Assembly: GCA_032622095.1 (NCBI GenBank)
Contig: CP136066.1
Coordinates: 44,157,835 to 44,221,834, forward strand
Source: Siphonodentalium dalli
Taxonomy: Eukaryota > Mollusca > Scaphopoda > Gadilida > Siphonodentaliidae
DNA length: 64,000 nucleotides
Direction: 5' to 3'
The notes under the pieces were generated by a model. The model saw nothing but the letters and a program-made list of their open reading frames with translations. It made no database searches and was not told the DNA's origin. Shown here in pieces: positions 22,811 to 37,149 of this stretch; within the stretch, counting starts at the first letter, position 1; each line of letters starts with the position of its first letter. Position numbers and translations under genes: made by a program.

Positions 22811-25800
22811 CATCGTAGATGAGTAGACTACTGAGTAGTTGTCCCTTGGCACATCGTTGATGAGTAGACTACTGAGTAGTTGTCCCTTGGCACATCGTAG
22901 ATGAGTAGACTACTGAGTAGTTGTCCCTTGGCACATCGTAGATGAGTAGACTACTGAGTAGTTGTCCCTTGGCACATCGTAGATGAGTAGACTACTGAGT
23001 AGTTGTCCCTTGACACATCGTAGATGAGTAGACTACTGAGTAGTTGTCCCTTGGCACATCGTAGATGAGTAGACTACTGAGTAGTTGTCCCTTGGCACAT
23101 CGTATATGAGTAGACTACTGAGTAGTTGTCCTATGGCACATCGTTGATGAGTAGACTACTGAGTAGTTGTCCTATGGCACATCGTAGATGAGTAGACTAC
23201 TGGGTAGTTGTCCCTTGGCACATCGTAGATGAGTAGACTACTGAGTAGTTGTCCCTTGGCACATCGTAGATGAGTAGACTACTGAGTAGTTGTCCCTTGG
23301 CACATCGTAGATGAGTAGACTACTGAGTAGTTGTCCCGTGGCACATCGTAGATGAGTAGACTACTGAGTAGTTGTCCCTTGGCACATCGTATATGAGTAG
23401 ACTACTGAGTAGTTGTCCCTTGGCACATCGTAGATGAGTAGACTACTGAGTAGTTGTCCTATGGCACATCGTAGATGAGTAGACTACTGAGTAGTTGTCC
23501 TATGGCACATCGTTGATGAGTAGACTACTGGGTAGTTGTCCCTTGGCACATCGTTGATGAGTAGACTACTGAGTAGTTGTCCCTTGGCACATCGTATATG
23601 AGTAGACTACTGGGTAGTTGTCCCTTGGCACATCGTTGATGAGTAGACTACTGGGTAGTTGTCCCTTGGCACATCGTTGATGAGTAGACTACTGAGTAGT
23701 TGTCCTATGGCACATCGTAGATGAGTAGACTACTGAGTAGTTGTCCCTTGGCACATCGTTGATGAGTAGACTACTGAGTAGTTGTCCCTTGGCACATCGT
23801 AGATGAGTAGACTACTAAGTAGTTGTCCCTTGGCACATCGTTGATGAGTAGACTACTGAGTAGTTGTCCCTTGGCACATCGTATATGAGTAGACTACTGG
23901 GTAGTTGTCCTATGGCACATCGTTGATGAGTAGACTACTGAGTAGTTGTCCCTTGGCACATCGTAGATGAGTAGACTACTGAGTAGTTGTCCTATGGCAC
24001 ATCGTTGATGAGTAGACTACTGGGTAGTTGTCCCTTGGCACATCGTTGATGAGTAGACTACTGAGTAGTTGTCCCTTGGCACATCGTATATGAGTAGACT
24101 ACTGGGTAGTTGTCCCTTGGCACATCGTTGATGAGTAGACTACTGAGTAGTTGTCCCTTGGCACATCGTTGATGAGTAGACTACTGAGTAGTTGTCCCTT
24201 GGCACATCGTATATGAGTAGACTACTGGGTAGTTGTCCCTTGGCACATCGTTGATGAGTAGACTACTGAGTAGTTGTCCCTTGGCACATCGTAGATGAGT
24301 AGACTACTGAGTAGTTGTCCCTTGGCACATCGTAGATGAGTAGACTATTGAGTAGTTGTCCTATGGCACATCGTTGATGAGTAGACTACTGAGTAGTTGT
24401 CCCTTGGCACATCGTTGATGAGTAGACTACTGAGTAGTTGTCCTATGGCACATCGTATATGAGTAGACTACTGAGTAGTTGTCCCTTGGCACATCGTAGA
24501 TGAGTAGACTACTGAGTAGTTGTCCCTTGGCACATCGTAGATGAGTAGACTATTGAGTAGTTGTCCCTTGGCACATCGTTGATGAGTAGACTACTGAGTA
24601 GTTGTCCTATGGCACATCGTATATGAGTAGACTACTGAGTAGTTGTCCCTTGGCACATCGTAGATGAGTAGACTACTAAGTAGTTGTCCTATGGCACATC
24701 GTAGATGAGTAGAATATTGAGTAGTTGTCCCTTGGCACATCGGTTATGAGTAGACTACTGAGTAGTTGTCCCTTGACACATCGTAGATGAGTAGACTACT
24801 GGGTAGTTGTCCCTTGGCACATCGTAGATGAGTAGACTACTGAGTAGTTGTCCCTTGGCACATCGTAGATGAGTAGACTACTGCGTAGTTGTCCCTTGGC
24901 ACATCGTAGATGAGTAGACTACTGAGTAGTTGTCCCTTGGCACATCGTAGATGAGTAGACTACTGCGTAGTTGTCCCTTGGCACATCGTAGATGAGTAGA
25001 CTATTGAGTAGTTGTCCCTTGGCACATCGTTGATGAGTAGACTACTGCGTAGTTGTCCCTTGGCACATCGTAGATGAGTAGACTACTGAGTAGTTGTCCC
25101 TTGGCACATCGTAGATGAGTAGACTACTGCGTAGTTGTCCCTTGGCACATCGTAGATGAGTAGACTACTGAGTAGTTGTCCCTTGGCACATCGTAGATGA
25201 GTAGACTACTGAGTAGTTGTCCCTTGGCACATCGTAGATGAGTAGACTACTAAGTAGTTGTCCCTTGGCACATCGTAGATGATTAGACTACTGAGTAGTT
25301 GTCCCTTGGCACATCGTAGATGAGTAGACTACTGAGTAGTTGTCCCTTGGCACATCGTAGATGAGTAGACTACTGAGTAGTTGTCCCTTGGCACATCGTA
25401 GATGATTAGACTACTGGGTAGTTGTCCCTTGGCACATCGTAGATGAGTAGACTACTAAGTAGTTGTCCCTTGGCACATCGTAGATGATTAGACTACTGAG
25501 TAGTTGTCCCTTGGCACATCGTAGATGAGTAGACTACTGAGTAGTTGTCCCTTGGCACATCGTAGATGATTAGACTACTGAGTAGTTGTCCCTTGGCACA
25601 TCGTAGATGATTAGACTACTGGGTAGTTGTCCCTTGGCACATCGTAGATGAGTAGACTACTGGGTAGTTGTCCCTTGGCACATCGTAGATGGGTAGACTA
25701 CTAAGTAGTTGTCCCTTGGCACATCGTAGATGATTAGACTACTGAGTAGTTGTCCCTTGGCACATCGTAGATGAGTAGACTACTGAGTAGTTGTCCCTTG

Positions 25801-25974
25801 GCACATCGTAGATGAGTAGACTACTGAGTAGTTGTCCCTTGGCACATCGTAGATGATTAGACTACTGGGTAGTTGTCCCTTGGCACATCGTAGATGAGTA
25901 GACTACTGAGTAGTTGTCCCTTGGCACATCGTAGATGAGTAGACTACTGAGTAGTTGTCCCTTGGCACATCGTA

Positions 25975-26712
25975 GATGATTAGACTACTGGGTAGTTGTC
26001 CCTTGGCACATCGTAGATGAGTAGACTACTAAGTAGTTGTCCCTTGGCACATCGTAGATGATTAGACTACTGAGTAGTTGTCCCTTGGCACATCGTAGAT
26101 GAGTAGACTACTGAGTAGTTGTCCCTTGGCACATCGTAGATGATTAGACTACTGAGTAGTTGTCCCTTGGCACATCGTAGATGATTAGACTACTGGGTAG
26201 TTGTCCCTTGGCACATCGTAGATGAGTAGACTACTGGGTAGTTGTCCCTTGGCACATCGTAGATGATTAGACTACTGAGTAGTTGTCCCTTGGCACATCG
26301 TAGATGATTAGACTACTGGGTAGTTGTCCCTTGGCACATCGTAGATGATTAGACTACTGGGTAGTTGTCCCTTGGCACATCGTAGATGAGTAGACTACTA
26401 AGTAGTTGTCCCTTGGCACATCGTAGATGATTAGACTACTGAGTAGTTGTCCCTTGGCACATCGTAGATGAGTAGACTACTGAGTAGTTGTCCCTTGGCA
26501 CATCGTAGATGATTAGACTACTGAGTAGTTGTCCCTTGGCACATCGTAGATGATTAGACTACTGGGTAGTTGTCCCTTGGCACATCGTAGATGAGTAGAC
26601 TACTGGGTAGTTGTCCCTTGGCACATCGTAGATGATTAGACTACTGAGTAGTTGTCCCTTGGCACATCGTAGATGATTAGACTACTGGGTAGTTGTCCCT
26701 TGGCACATCGTA
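25975..26712. repeat. 9-unit (369-bp) higher-order repeat, two adjacent copies
   Basis: Units can be typed as GATGATTAG (D) or GATGAGTAG (S), with centre GGG, TAA or GAG. From 25975 the order is D-GGG, S-TAA, D-GAG, S-GAG, D-GAG, D-GGG, S-GGG, D-GAG, D-GGG. The same nine-unit order starts again at 26344, exactly 369 bp later. Flanking units to about 25,275 and 26,845 use the same D and S types in related but less regular order. Confidence 0.88.
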
Positions 26713-29700
26713 GATGAGTAGACTACTGAGTAGTTGTCCCTTGGCACATCGTAGATGATTAGACTACTGGGTAGTTGTCCCTTGGCACATCGTAGATGAG
26801 TAGACTACTGGGTAGTTGTCCCTTGGCACATCGTAGATGATTAGACAACTAAGTAGTTGTCCCTTGGCACATCGTAGATGAGTAGACTACTAAGTAGTTG
26901 TCCCTTGGCACATCGTAGATGAGTAGACTACTAAGTAGTTGTCCCTTGGCACATCGTAGATGAGTAGACTACTAAGTAGTTGTCCCTTGGCACATCGTAG
27001 ATGAGTAGACTACTGAATAGTTGTCCCTTGGCACATCGTAGATGAGTAGACTACTAAGTAGTTGTCCCTTGGCACATCGTAGATGAGTAGACTACTGAGT
27101 AGTTGTCCCTTGGCACATCGTAGATGAGTAGACTACTGAGTAGTTATCCCTTGGCACATCGTATATGAGTAGACTACTGAGTAGTTGTCCCTTGGCACAT
27201 CGTAGATGAGTAGACTACTGAATAGTTGTCCATTGGCACATCGTAGATGAGTAGACTACTGAGTAGTTGTCCCTTGGCACATCGTTGATGATTAGACTAC
27301 TAAGTAGTTGTCCCTTGGCACATCGTTGATGATTAGACTACTAAGTAGTTGTCCCTTGGCACATCGTTGATGAGTAGACTACTGAGTAGTTGTCCCTTGG
27401 CACATCGTAGATGAGTAGACTACTAAGTAGTTGTCCCTTGGCACATCGTAGATGAGTAGACTACTGAGTAGTTGTCCCTTGGCACATCGTAGATGAGTAG
27501 ACTACTAAGTAGTTGTCCCTTGGCACATCGTAGATGAGTAGACTACTGAGTAGTTGTCCCTTGGCACATCGTAGATGAGTAGACTACTAAGTAGTTGTCC
27601 CTTGGCACATCGTAGATGAGTAGACTACTGAGTAGTTGTCCCTTGGCACATCGTAGATGAGTAGACTACTGATTAGTTGTCCCTTGGCACATCGTAGATG
27701 AGTAGACTACTAAGTAGTTGTCCCTTGGCACATCGTAGATGAGTAGACTACTGAGTAGTTGTCCCTTGGCACATCGTAGATGAGTAGACTACTGATTAGT
27801 TGTCCCTTGGCACATCGTAGATGAGTAGACTACTGAGTAGTTGTCCCTTGGCACATCGTAGATGAGTAGACTACTGATTAGTTGTCTCTTGGCACATCGT
27901 AGATGAGTAGACTACTGAGTAGTTGTCCCTTGACACATCGTTGATGATTAGACTACTAAGTAGTTGTCCCTTGGCACATCGTTGATGATTAGACTACTAA
28001 GTAGTTGTCCCTTGGCACATCGTTGATGAGTAGACTACTGCGTAGTTGTCCCTTGGCACATCGTAGATGAGTAGACTACTGATTAGTTGTCCCTTGGCAC
28101 ATCGTAGATGAGTAGACTACTGAGTAGTTGTCCCTTGGCACATCGTAGATGAGTAGACTACTGATTAGTTGTCTCTTGGCACATCGTAGATGAGTAGACT
28201 ACTGAGTAGTTGTCCCTTGGCACATCGTTGATGAGTAGACTACTGCGTAGTTGTCCCTTGGCACATCGTAGATGAGTAGACTACTGATTAGTTGTCCCTT
28301 GGCACATCGTAGATGAGTAGACTACTGAGTAGTTGTCCCTTGGCACATCGTAGATGAGTAGACTACTGAGTAGTTGTCCCTTGGCACATCGTAGATGAGT
28401 AGACTACTGAGTAGTTGTCCCTTGGCACATCGTAGATGAGTAGACTACTGATTAGTTGTCTCTTGGCACATCGTAGATGAGTAGACTACTGAGTAGTTGT
28501 CCCTTGACACATCGTTGATGATTAGACTACTAAGTAGTTGTCCCTTGGCACATCGTTGATGATTAGACTACTAAGTAGTTGTCCCTTGGCACATCGTAGA
28601 TGAGTAGACTACTGAGTAGTTGTCCCTTGGCACATCGTAGATGAGTAGACTACTGAGTAGTTGTCCCTTGGCACATCGTAGATGAGTAGACTACTAAGTA
28701 GTTGTCCCTTGGCACATCGTAGATGAGTAGACTACTAAGTAGTTGTCCCTTGGCACATCGTAGATGAGTAGACTACTGAGTAGTTGTCCCTTGGCACATC
28801 GTATATGAGTAGACTACTGAGTAGTTGTCCCTTGGCACATCGTAGATGAGTAGACTACTAAGTAGTTGTCCCTTGTCACATCGTAGATGAGTAGACTACT
28901 GAGTAGTTGTCCCTTGGCACATCGTAGATGAGTAGACTACTAAGTAGTTGTCCCTTGGCACATCGTAGATGAGTAGACTACTGAGTAGTTGTCCCTAGGC
29001 ACATCGTTGATGAGTAGACTATTGAGTAGTTGTCCCTTGGCACATCGTAGATGAGTAGACTACTGAGTAGTTGTCCCTTGGCACATCGTATATGAGTAGA
29101 CTACTGAGTAGTTGTCCCTTGGCACATCGTAGATGAGTAGACTACTAAGTAGTTGTCCATTGGCACATCGTAGATGAGTAGACTACTGAGTAGTTGTCCC
29201 TTGGCACATCGTAGATGAGTAGACTACTGAATAGTTGTCCCTTGGCACATCGTAGATGAGTAGACTACTGAATAGTTGTCCATTGGCACATCGTAGATGA
29301 GTAGACTACTGCGTAGTTGTCCCTTGGCACATCGTAGATGAGTAGACTACTGAGTAGTTGTCCCTTGACACATCGTAGATGAGTAGACTACTGAATAGTT
29401 GTCCCTTGGCACATCGTAGATGAGTAGACTACTGGGTAGTTGTCCCTTGGCACATCGTAGATGAGTAGACTACTAAGTAGTTGTCCCTTGGCACATCGTA
29501 GATGAGTAGACTACTGAGTAGTTGTCCCTATGCACATCGTTGATGAGTAGACTACTGAGTAGTTGTCCCTTGGCACATCGTAGATGAGTAGACTACTGCG
29601 TAGTTGTCCCTTGGCACATCGTATATGAGTAGACTACTGAGTAGTTGTCCCTTGGTACATCGTAGATGAGTAGACTACTGAATAGTTGTCCCTTGGCACA

Positions 29701-32700
29701 TCGTAGATGAGTAGACTACTGCGTAGTTGTCCCTTGGCACATCGTAGATGAGTAGACTACTAAGTAGTTGTCCCTTGGCACATCGTAGATGAGTAGACTA
29801 CTGCGTAGTTGTCCCTTGGCACATCGTAGATGAGTAGACTACTGCGTAGTTGTCCCTTGGCACATCGTAGATGAGTAGACTACTGCGTAGTTGTCCATTG
29901 GCACATCGTAGATGAGTAGACTACTGAGTAGTTGTCCCTTGACACATCGTAGATGAGTAGACTACTGAGTAGTTGTCCCTTGGCGCACATCGTAGATGAG
30001 TAGACTACTGGGTAGTTGTTCCTTGGCGCACATCGTAGATGAGTAGACTACTGAGTAGTTGTCCCTTGGCACATCGTAGATGAGTAGACTACTAAGTAGT
30101 TGTCCCTTGGCACATCGTAGATGAGTAGACTACTGCGTAGTTGTCCCTTGGCACATCGTAGATGAGTAGACTACTGCGTAGTTGTCCCTTGGCACATCGT
30201 AGATGAGTAGACTACTGCGTAGTTGTCCATTGGCACATCGTAGATGAGTAGACTACTGAGTAGTTGTCCCTTGACACATCGTAGATGAGTAGACTACTGA
30301 GTAGTTGTCCCTTGGCACATCGTAGATGAGTAGACTACAGAGTAGTTGTCCCTTGACACATCGTAGATGAGTAGACTACTGAGTAGTTGTCCCTTGGCAC
30401 ATCGTAGATGAGTAGACTACTGAGTAGTTGTCCCTTGGCACGTCGTAGATGAGTATACTACTAAGTAGTTGTCCCTTGGCACATCGTAGATGAGTAGACT
30501 ACTAAGTAGTTGTCCCTTGGCACATCGTAGATGAGTAGACTACTAAGTAGTTGTCCCTTGGCACATCGTAGATGAGTAGACTACTAAGTAGTTGTCCCTT
30601 GGCACATCGTAGATGAGTAGACTACTAAGTAGTTGTCCCTTGGCACATCGTAGATGAGTAGACTACTGAGTAGTTGTCCCTTGGCACATCGTAGATGAGT
30701 AGACTACTGAGTAGTTGTCCCTTGGCACATCGTAGATGAGTAGACTACTAAGTAGTTGTCCCTTGGCACATCGTAGATGAGTAGACTACTGAGTAGTTGT
30801 CCCTTGACACATCGTAGATGAGTAGACTACTGAGTAGTTGTCCCTTGGCACATCGTAGATAAGTAGACTACTGAGTAGTTGTCCCTTGACACATCGTAGA
30901 TGAGTAGACTACTGAGTAGTTGTCCCTTGGCACATCGTAGATGAGTAGACTACTGAGTAGTTGTCCCTTGGCACATCGTAGATGAGTAGACTACTGAGTA
31001 GTTGTCCCTTGGCACATCGTAGATGAGTAGACTACTGAGTAGTTGTCCATTGGCACATCGTAGATGAGTAGACTACTGAGTAGTTGTCCCTTGGCACATC
31101 GTAGATGAGTAGACTACTAAGTAGTTGTCCCTTGGCACATCGTAGATGAGTAGACTACTGAGTAGTTGTCCCTTGACACATCGTAGATGAGTAGACTACT
31201 GAGTAGTTGTCCCTTGGCACATCGTAGATGAGTAGACTACTGAGTAGTTGTCCCTTGGCACATCGTAGATGAGTAGACTACTGAGTAGTTGTCCCTTGGC
31301 ACATCGTAGATGAGTAGACTACTGGGTAGTTGTCCCTTGGCACATCGTAGATGAGTAGACTACTGAGTAGTTGTCCCTTGGCACATCGTAGATGAGTAGA
31401 CTACTGAGTAGTTGTCCCTTGGCACATCGTAGATGAGTAGACTACTGAGTAGTTGTCCCTTGGCACATCGTAGATGAGTAGACTACTGAGTAGTTGTCCC
31501 TTGGCACATCGTAGATGAGTAGACTACTGAGTAGTTGTCCCTTGGCACATCGTAGATGAGTAGACTACTGAGTAGTTGTCCCTTGGCACATCGTAGATGA
31601 GTAGACTACTAAGTAGTTGTCCCTTAGCACATCGTTGATGAGTAGACTACTGAGTAGTTGTCCCTTGGCACATCGTAGATGAGTAGACTACTGGGTAGTT
31701 GTCCCTTGGCACATCGTAGATGAGTAGACTACTGAGTAGTTGTCCTATGGCACATCGTATATGAGTAGACTACTGGGTAGTTGTCCTATGGCACATCGTT
31801 GATGAGTAGACTACTGAGTAGTTGTCCCTTGACACATCGTATATGAGTAGACTACTGAGTAGTTGTCCTATGGCACATCGTTGATGAGTAGACTACTGAG
31901 TAGTTGTCCCTTGGCACATCGTAGATGAGTAGACTACTGAGTAGTTGTCCCTTGACACATCGTATATGAGTAGACTACTGAGTAGTTGTCCTATGGCACA
32001 TCGTATATGAGTAGACTACTGAGTAGTTGTCCCTTGGCACATCGTAGATGAGTAGACTACTGAGTAGTTGTCCCTTGGCACATCGTAGATGAGTAGACTA
32101 CTGAGTAGTTGTCCCTTGACACATCGTATATGAGTAGACTACTGGGTAGTTGTCCCTTGGCACATCGTTGATGAGTAGACTACTGAGTAGTTGTCCCTTG
32201 GCACATCGTTGATGAGTAGACTACTGAGTAGTTGTCCCTTGACACATCGTATATGAGTAGACTACTGAGTAGTTGTCCTATGGCACATCGTTGATGAGTA
32301 GACTACTGGGTAGTTGTCCCTTGGCACATCGTAGATGAGTAGACTACTGAGTAGTTGTCCCTTGACACATCGTAGATGAGTAGACTACTGAGTAGTTGTC
32401 CTATGGCACATCGTAGATGAGTAGACTACTGAGTAGTTGTCCCTTGGCACATCGTAGATGAGTAGACTACTGGGTAGTTGTCCCTTGGCACATCGTAGAT
32501 GAGTAGACTACTGAGTAGTTGCCCCTTGGCACATCGTAGATGAGTAGACTACTGAGTAGTTGTCCCTTGGCACATCGTAGATGAGTAGACTACTGAGTAG
32601 TTGTCCTATGGCACATCGTAGATGAGTAGACTACTGAGTAGTTGTCCCTTGGCACATCGTAGATGAGTAGACTACTGAGTAGTTGTCCCTTGGCACATCG

Positions 32701-33475
32701 TAGATGAGTAGACTACTGAGTAGTTGTCCCTTGGCACATCGTATATGAGTAGACTACTGAGTAGTTGTCCCTTGGCACATCGTAGATGAGTAGACTACTG
32801 AGTAGTTGTCCCTTGGCACACCGTAGATGAGTATACTACTGAGTAGTTGTCCCTTGGCACATCGTAGATGAGTAGACTACTGAGTAGTTGTCCCTTGGCA
32901 CATCGTATATGAGTAGACTACTGAGTAGTTGTCCCTTGGCACATCGTATATGAGTAGACTACTGAGTAGTTGTCCCTTGGCACATCGTTGATGAGTAGAC
33001 TACTGAGTAGTTGTCCCTTGGCACATCGTAGATGAGTAGACTACTGAGTAGTTGTCCCTTGGCACATCGTATATGAGTAGACTACTGAGTAGTTGTCCCT
33101 TGGCACATCGTAGATGAGTAGACTACTGAGTAGTTGTCCCTTGTCACATCGTAGATGAGTAGACTACTGAGTAGTTGTCCCTTGACACATCGTAGATGAG
33201 TAGACTACTGAGTAGTTGTCCCTTGTCACACCGTAGATGAGTAGACTACTGAGTAGTTGTCCCTTGACACATCGTAGATGAGTAGACTACTGAGTAGTTG
33301 TCCCTTGGCACATCGTAGATGAGTAGACTACTGAGTAGTTGTCCCTTGTCACATCGTAGGTGAGTAGACTACTGAGTAGTTGTCCCTTGGCACATCGTAG
33401 GTGAGTAGACTACTGAGTAGTTGTCCCTTGGCACATCGTAGATGAGTAGACTACTGAGTAGTTGTTCCTTGGCAC

Positions 33476-33700
33476 TTCGTAGATGGTAGACTACTGAGTA
33501 GTTGTCCCTTGGCACATCGTAGATGAGTAGACTACTGAGTAGTTGTCCCTTGTCACATCGTAGATGAGTAGACTACTGAGTAGTTGTCCCTTGGCACATC
33601 GTAGATGAGTAGACTACTGAGTAGTTGTTCCTTGGCACTTCGTAGATGGTAGACTACTGAGTAGTTGTCCCTTGGCACTTCGTAGATGGTAGACTACTGA
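33476..33700. repeat. Three copies of a 39-bp short unit (CACTTCGTAGATGGTAG)
   Basis: At about 33476, 33637 and 33677 a unit carries both a base change (CACTTCG for CACATCG) and a 2-bp loss in GATGAGTAG, giving GATGGTAG. The shared double change shows the three are copies of one mutated unit. Two are adjacent and one lies about four units upstream. Confidence 0.85.
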
Positions 33701-36700
33701 GTAGTTGTCCCTTGTCACATCGTAGATGAGTAGACTACTGAGTAGTTGTCCCTTGGCACATCGTAGATGAGTAGACTACTGAGTAGTTGTCCCTTGGCAC
33801 ATCGTAGATGAGTAGACTACTGAGTAGTTGTCCCTTGGCACATCGTAGATGAGTAGACTACTGAGTAGTTGTCCCTTGTCACATCGTAGATGAGTAGACT
33901 ACTGAGTAGTTGTCCCTTGTCACATCGTAGATGAGTAGACTACTGAGTAGTTGTCCCTTGGCACATCGCAGATGAGTAGACTACTGAGTAGTTGTCCCTT
34001 GGCACATCGCAGATGAGTAGACTACTGAGTAGTTGTCCCTTGGCACACCGTAGATGAGTAGACTACTGGGTAGTTGTCCCTTGGCACATCGTAGATGAGT
34101 AGACTGCTGAGTAGTTGTCCCTTGGCACATCGTAGATGAGTAGACTGCTGAGTAGTTGTCCCTTGGCACATCGTAGATGAGTAGACTACTGGGTAGTTGT
34201 CCCTTGGCACATCGTAGATGAGTAGACTACTGAGTAGTTGTCCCTTGGCACATCGTATATGAGTAGACTACTGAGTAGTTGTCCCTTGGCACACCGTAGA
34301 TGAGTAGACTACTGAGTAGTTGTCCCTTGGCACATCGTATATGAGTAGACTACTGAGTAGTTGTCCCTTGGCACACCGTAGATGAGTAGACTACTGAGTA
34401 GTTGTCCCTTGGCACATCGTTGATGAGTAGACTACTAAGTAGTTGTCCCATGGCACATCGTAGATGGGTAGACTACTAAGTAGTTGTCCCTTGGCACATC
34501 GTTGATGAGTAGACTACTAAGTAGTTGTCCCTTGGCACATCGTAGATGAGTAGACTACTAAGTAGTTGTCCCATGGCACATCGTAGATGGGTAGACTACT
34601 AAGTAGTTGTCCCTTGGCACATCGTAGATGAGTAGACTACTGAGTAGTTGTCCCTTGACACATCGTAGATGAGTAGACTACTGAGTAGTTGTCCCTTGGC
34701 ACATCGTATATGAGTAGACTACTGAGTAGTTGTCCCTTGACACATCGTATATGAGTAGACTACTGAGTAGTTGTCCCATGGCACATCGTAGATGAGTAGA
34801 CTACTAAGTAGTTGTCCCTTGGCACATCGTATATGAGTAGACTACTAAGTAGTTGTCCCTTGGCACATCGTAGATGAGTAGACTACTAAGTAGTTGTCCC
34901 TTGGCACATCGTAGATGAGTAGACTACTGGGTAGTTGTCCCTTGGCACATCGTATATGAGTAGACTACTGGGTAGTTGTCCCTTGACACATCGTATATGA
35001 GTAGACTACTGAGTAGTTGTCCCTTGGCACATCGTAGATGAGTATACTACTAAGTAGTTGTCCCTTGGCACATCGTAGATGAGTAGACTACTGAGTAGTT
35101 GTCCCTTGACACATCGTAGATGAGTAGACTACTGAGTAGTTGTCCCTTGGCACATCGTAGATGGGTAGACTACTAAGTAGTTGTACCGCGGCACATCGTA
35201 GATGAGTAGACTACTGAGTAGTTGTCCCTTGACACATCGTAGATGAGTAGACTACTGAGTAGTTGTCCCTTGTCACATCGTAGATGAGTAGACTACTGAG
35301 TAGTTGTCCCTTGGCACATCGTAGATGAGTAGACTACTGAGTAGTTGTCCCTTGTCACATCGTAGATGAGTAGACTACTGAGTAGTTGTCCCTTGACACA
35401 TCGTAGATGAGTAGACTACTGAGTAGTTGTCCCTTGGCACATCGTAGATGAGTAGACTACTGAGTAGTTGTCCCTTGGCACATCGTAGATGAGTAGACTA
35501 CTGAGTAGTTGTCCCTTGGCACATCGTAGATGGGTAGACTACTAAGTAGTTGTCCCGCGGCACATCGTAGATGAGTAGACTACTGAGTAGTTGTCCCTTG
35601 ACACATCGTAGATGAGTAGACTACTGAGTAGTTGTCCCTTGTCACATCGTAGATGAGTAGACTACTGAGTAGTTGTCCCTTGGCACATCGTAGATGAGTA
35701 GACTACTGAGTAGTTGTCCCTTGGCACATCGTAGATGAGTAGACTACTGAGTAGTTGTCCCTTGACACATCGTAGATGAGTAGACTACTGAGTAGTTGTC
35801 CCTTGGCACATCGTAGATGAGTAGACTACTGAGTAGTTGTCCCTTGACACATCGTAGATGAGTAGACTACTGAGTAGTTGTCCCTTGGCACATCGTATAT
35901 GAGTAGACTACTGAGTAGTTGTCCCTTGACACATCGTATATGAGTAGACTACTGAGTAGTTGTCCCTTGACACATCGTATATGAGTAGACTACTGAGTAG
36001 TTGTCCCTTGGCACATCGTAGATGAGTAGACTACTGAGTAGTTGTCCCTTGACACATCGTAGATGAGTAGACTACTGAGTAGTTGTCCCTTGACACATCG
36101 TATATGAGTAGACTACTGAGTAGTTGTCCCTTGGCACATCGTATATGAGTAGACTACTGAGTAGTTGTCCCTTGGCACATCGTATATGAGTAGACTACTG
36201 AGTAGTTGTCCCTTGGCACATCGTATATGAGTAGACTACTGGGTAGTTGTCCCTTGGCACATCGTAGATGAGTAGACTACTGGGTAGTTGTCCCTTGGCA
36301 CATCGTAGATGAGTAGACTACTAAGTAGTTGTCCCTTGGCACATCGTAGATGAGTAGACTACTGGGTAGTTGTCCCTTGTCACATCGTAGATGAGTAGAC
36401 TACTGAGTAGTTGTCCCTTGGCACATCGTAGATGAGTAGACTACTGAGTAGTTGTCCCTTGGCACATCGTAGATGAGTAGACTACTGAGTAGTTGTCCCT
36501 TGGCACATCGTAGATGAGTAGACTACTGAGTAGTTGTCCCTTGGCACATCGTTGGTGAGTAGACTACTGCGTAGTTGTCCCTTGGCACATCGTAGGTGAG
36601 TAGACTACTGAGTAGTTGTCCCTTGGCATATCGTAGATGAGTAGACTACTAAGTAGTTGTCCCTTGGCACATCGTAGGTGAGTAGACTACTGAGTAGTTG

Positions 36701-37149
36701 TCCCTTGGCACATCGTATATGAGTAGACTACTGAGTAGTTGTCCCTTGGTACATCGTAGATGAGTAGACTACTGAGTAGTTGTCCCTTGGTACATCGTAG
36801 ATGAGTAGACTACTGCGTAGTTGTCCCTTGGCACATCGTTGATGAGTAGACTACTGCGTAGTTGTCCCTTGGCACATCGTTGATGAGTAGACTACTGAGT
36901 AGTTGTCCCTTGGCACATCGTAGATGAGTAGACTACTGCGTAGTTGTCCCTTGGCACATCGTTGATGAGTAGACTACTAAGTAGTTGTCCCTTGGCACAT
37001 CGTATATGAGTAGACTACTGAGTAGTTGTCCCTTGGCACATCGTAGATGAGTAGACTACTGAGTAGTTGTCCCTTGGCACATCGTATATGAGTAGACTAC
37101 TGAGTAGTTGTCCCTTGGCACATCGTAGATGAGTAGACTACTGAGTAGT

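Noticed and set aside
33981-34210. Two overlapping minus-strand 62-codon frames
   Set aside because: They are open only because two units here read GACTGCTGAG, which turns the usual TAG into CAG. No start context or coding signal.
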